Assembly: GCA_903893955.1 (NCBI GenBank)
Contig: CAITOG010000051.1
Coordinates: 1-6,477, forward strand
Source: an uncultured Actinomycetes bacterium
GTDB lineage: Bacteria; Actinomycetota; Acidimicrobiia; Acidimicrobiales; RAAP-2
DNA length: 6,477 bases
Direction of reading: 5' to 3'
How positions within the stretch are numbered: the stretch's first letter is position 1; each line of letters starts with the position of its first letter. Of this stretch, positions 5,855 through 6,477 are shown one piece after another. Under the pieces are notes generated by a model. It saw nothing but the letters and a program-made list of their open reading frames with translations. It was not told the DNA's origin and ran no database searches. The position numbers and the translations under genes are program-made.

Positions 5855-6477
5855 TCAGGACGTTCGAGCCGCCTCGATCGCTGCGAACACGTGACCGAAG
5901 CCACGGGTGTCCCCTGTCAAGCCGTTTCGCATCAGGTTCATCATGTACGCAACTGTGAGGCCAAGTTCCTGGTCGGTGTAAATAACGGACCCGCCATAAC
6001 CACCCCACCATGCGGCTCGATCGCCGAAAGGAAGTAGCGAGCTCGCCAGCCCGTATCCCATCCCGAGCCGCATGGGGAGGCCCAGGACCAGGTCGGTGCC
6101 GTCCGCCTGGACTTCAAAGACACGGTCGACCGTCGATTCCGATATCAGTCGCACCCCGTGGACCTCGCCGCGTCCGGTGATGAGGCCCTGCACATCTGCA
6201 ACCGATGCTGCGTTGCCTTGACCGTTGGCAGCTGGGATCTGAGCCGCCCGCCACCACCGGTGTGTCGGCGCCGACGAGTCGAGTGCGGGTGAGCGGAACG
6301 TTCGCATGGCGATGGAATCCTCTGGAGCGTTGGGCTCCCCCTCGTCCATAGGGATGACGAGTGCGACCCTCGGCTCTTCGCTCTCGGGCAGCCCGACGTA
6401 GAAGTCGGCGCCGAGTGGTTGCGCGACCTCGGCTGCGAACCACTCGCCGAAGGTGGCTGCACCAGTGACACGACGCA
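5855..6477 (-). CDS. Serine hydrolase, class C beta-lactamase-like / family VIII esterase (partial, N-terminus beyond right edge)
   Basis: The frame is open from the right edge to TGA at 5855-5857, giving 206 visible residues, roughly the C-terminal half of a family that usually has about 380-400. The first visible part (EWFAAEVAQPLGADFYVGLP, 6386-6445) is the segment that follows the Tyr motif in this family. The nucleophile motif SxxK and the Tyr motif must lie outside the window. The middle part (IPAANGQGNAASVA, near 6199-6240) is a strongly conserved family block. Near the C-terminus a WGG (5999-6007), preceded by another Trp, stands where class C beta-lactamases have KTG. To my knowledge WGG at this place is typical of EstB-type family VIII carboxylesterases, which favours an esterase over a beta-lactamase. 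Substrate unknown. The gene ends 106 bases before the polysaccharide operon on the same strand; a functional link is possible but not shown. Confidence 0.9.
   Translation of the reverse strand, partial: RRVTGAATFGEWFAAEVAQPLGADFYVGLPESEEPRVALVIPMDEGEPNAPEDSIAMRTFRSPALDSSAPTHRWWRAAQIPAANGQGNAASVADVQGLITGRGEVHGVRLISESTVDRVFEVQADGTDLVLGLPMRLGMGYGLASSLLPFGDRAAWWGGYGGSVIYTDQELGLTVAYMMNLMRNGLTGDTRGFGHVFAAIEAARTS

Noticed and set aside
5834..5868. Inverted repeat CTCGA / TCGAG around the hydrolase stop as a terminator
   Set aside because: Only five base pairs with a 25-base loop and no following T-run on the minus strand, so it is not a credible intrinsic terminator.
5855..6477. Classical beta-lactamase (antibiotic resistance) call for the hydrolase
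   Set aside because: The KTG motif is replaced by WGG and the visible conserved blocks match the esterase-like branch; the nucleophile is outside the window.

Overview
The window is GC-rich throughout (by eye, 60% or more), with G/C-ending codons and long open shadow frames opposite the genes. All real coding sequence is on the minus strand, so transcription runs right to left. The style of the proteins (a short Ala-rich signal peptide, an XagB-like family 2 glycosyltransferase, a GT-C-like membrane protein with a GDALAR/NGMSE pattern, a family VIII esterase-like hydrolase) suggests an actinobacterium, possibly an Acidimicrobiia-type lineage. This placement is inference; there is no rRNA or other marker gene here.

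Layout in transcription order. (1) 6477-5855: the C-terminal half of a serine hydrolase of the class C beta-lactamase / family VIII carboxylesterase type, cut by the right edge. (2) 5854-5749: a 106-base AT-richer gap with a clear Shine-Dalgarno sequence at its end but no promoter or terminator I can defend. (3) 5748-3838: a secreted 636-residue protein with a C-terminal membrane anchor and the duplicated architecture of BcsB, the cellulose synthase accessory subunit. (4) 3835-2519: a 438-residue protein with about nine membrane segments and a roughly 180-residue outer domain, family not recognised. (5) 2522-1059: a processive-type family 2 glycosyltransferase with the DxD, TED and QxxRW signatures. 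(6) 1062 to beyond the left edge: a GT-C-like polytopic membrane protein that is open to the edge.

Genes 3-6 are packed as one operon: a 2-base gap, then two successive ATGA stop/start overlaps. The most economical reading is an exopolysaccharide synthesis and export module. The family 2 enzyme would polymerise and extrude a glycan, the BcsB-like protein would receive it on the outer face of the membrane, and the two polytopic proteins would be an extra membrane subunit and a lipid-linked-sugar transferase or similar modifier. The synthase has no PilZ domain and is not a canonical BcsA, so the product need not be cellulose. The serine hydrolase may be an unrelated neighbour. No RNA genes, mobile elements or CRISPR arrays were seen, and no stretch longer than 106 bases lacks a gene.
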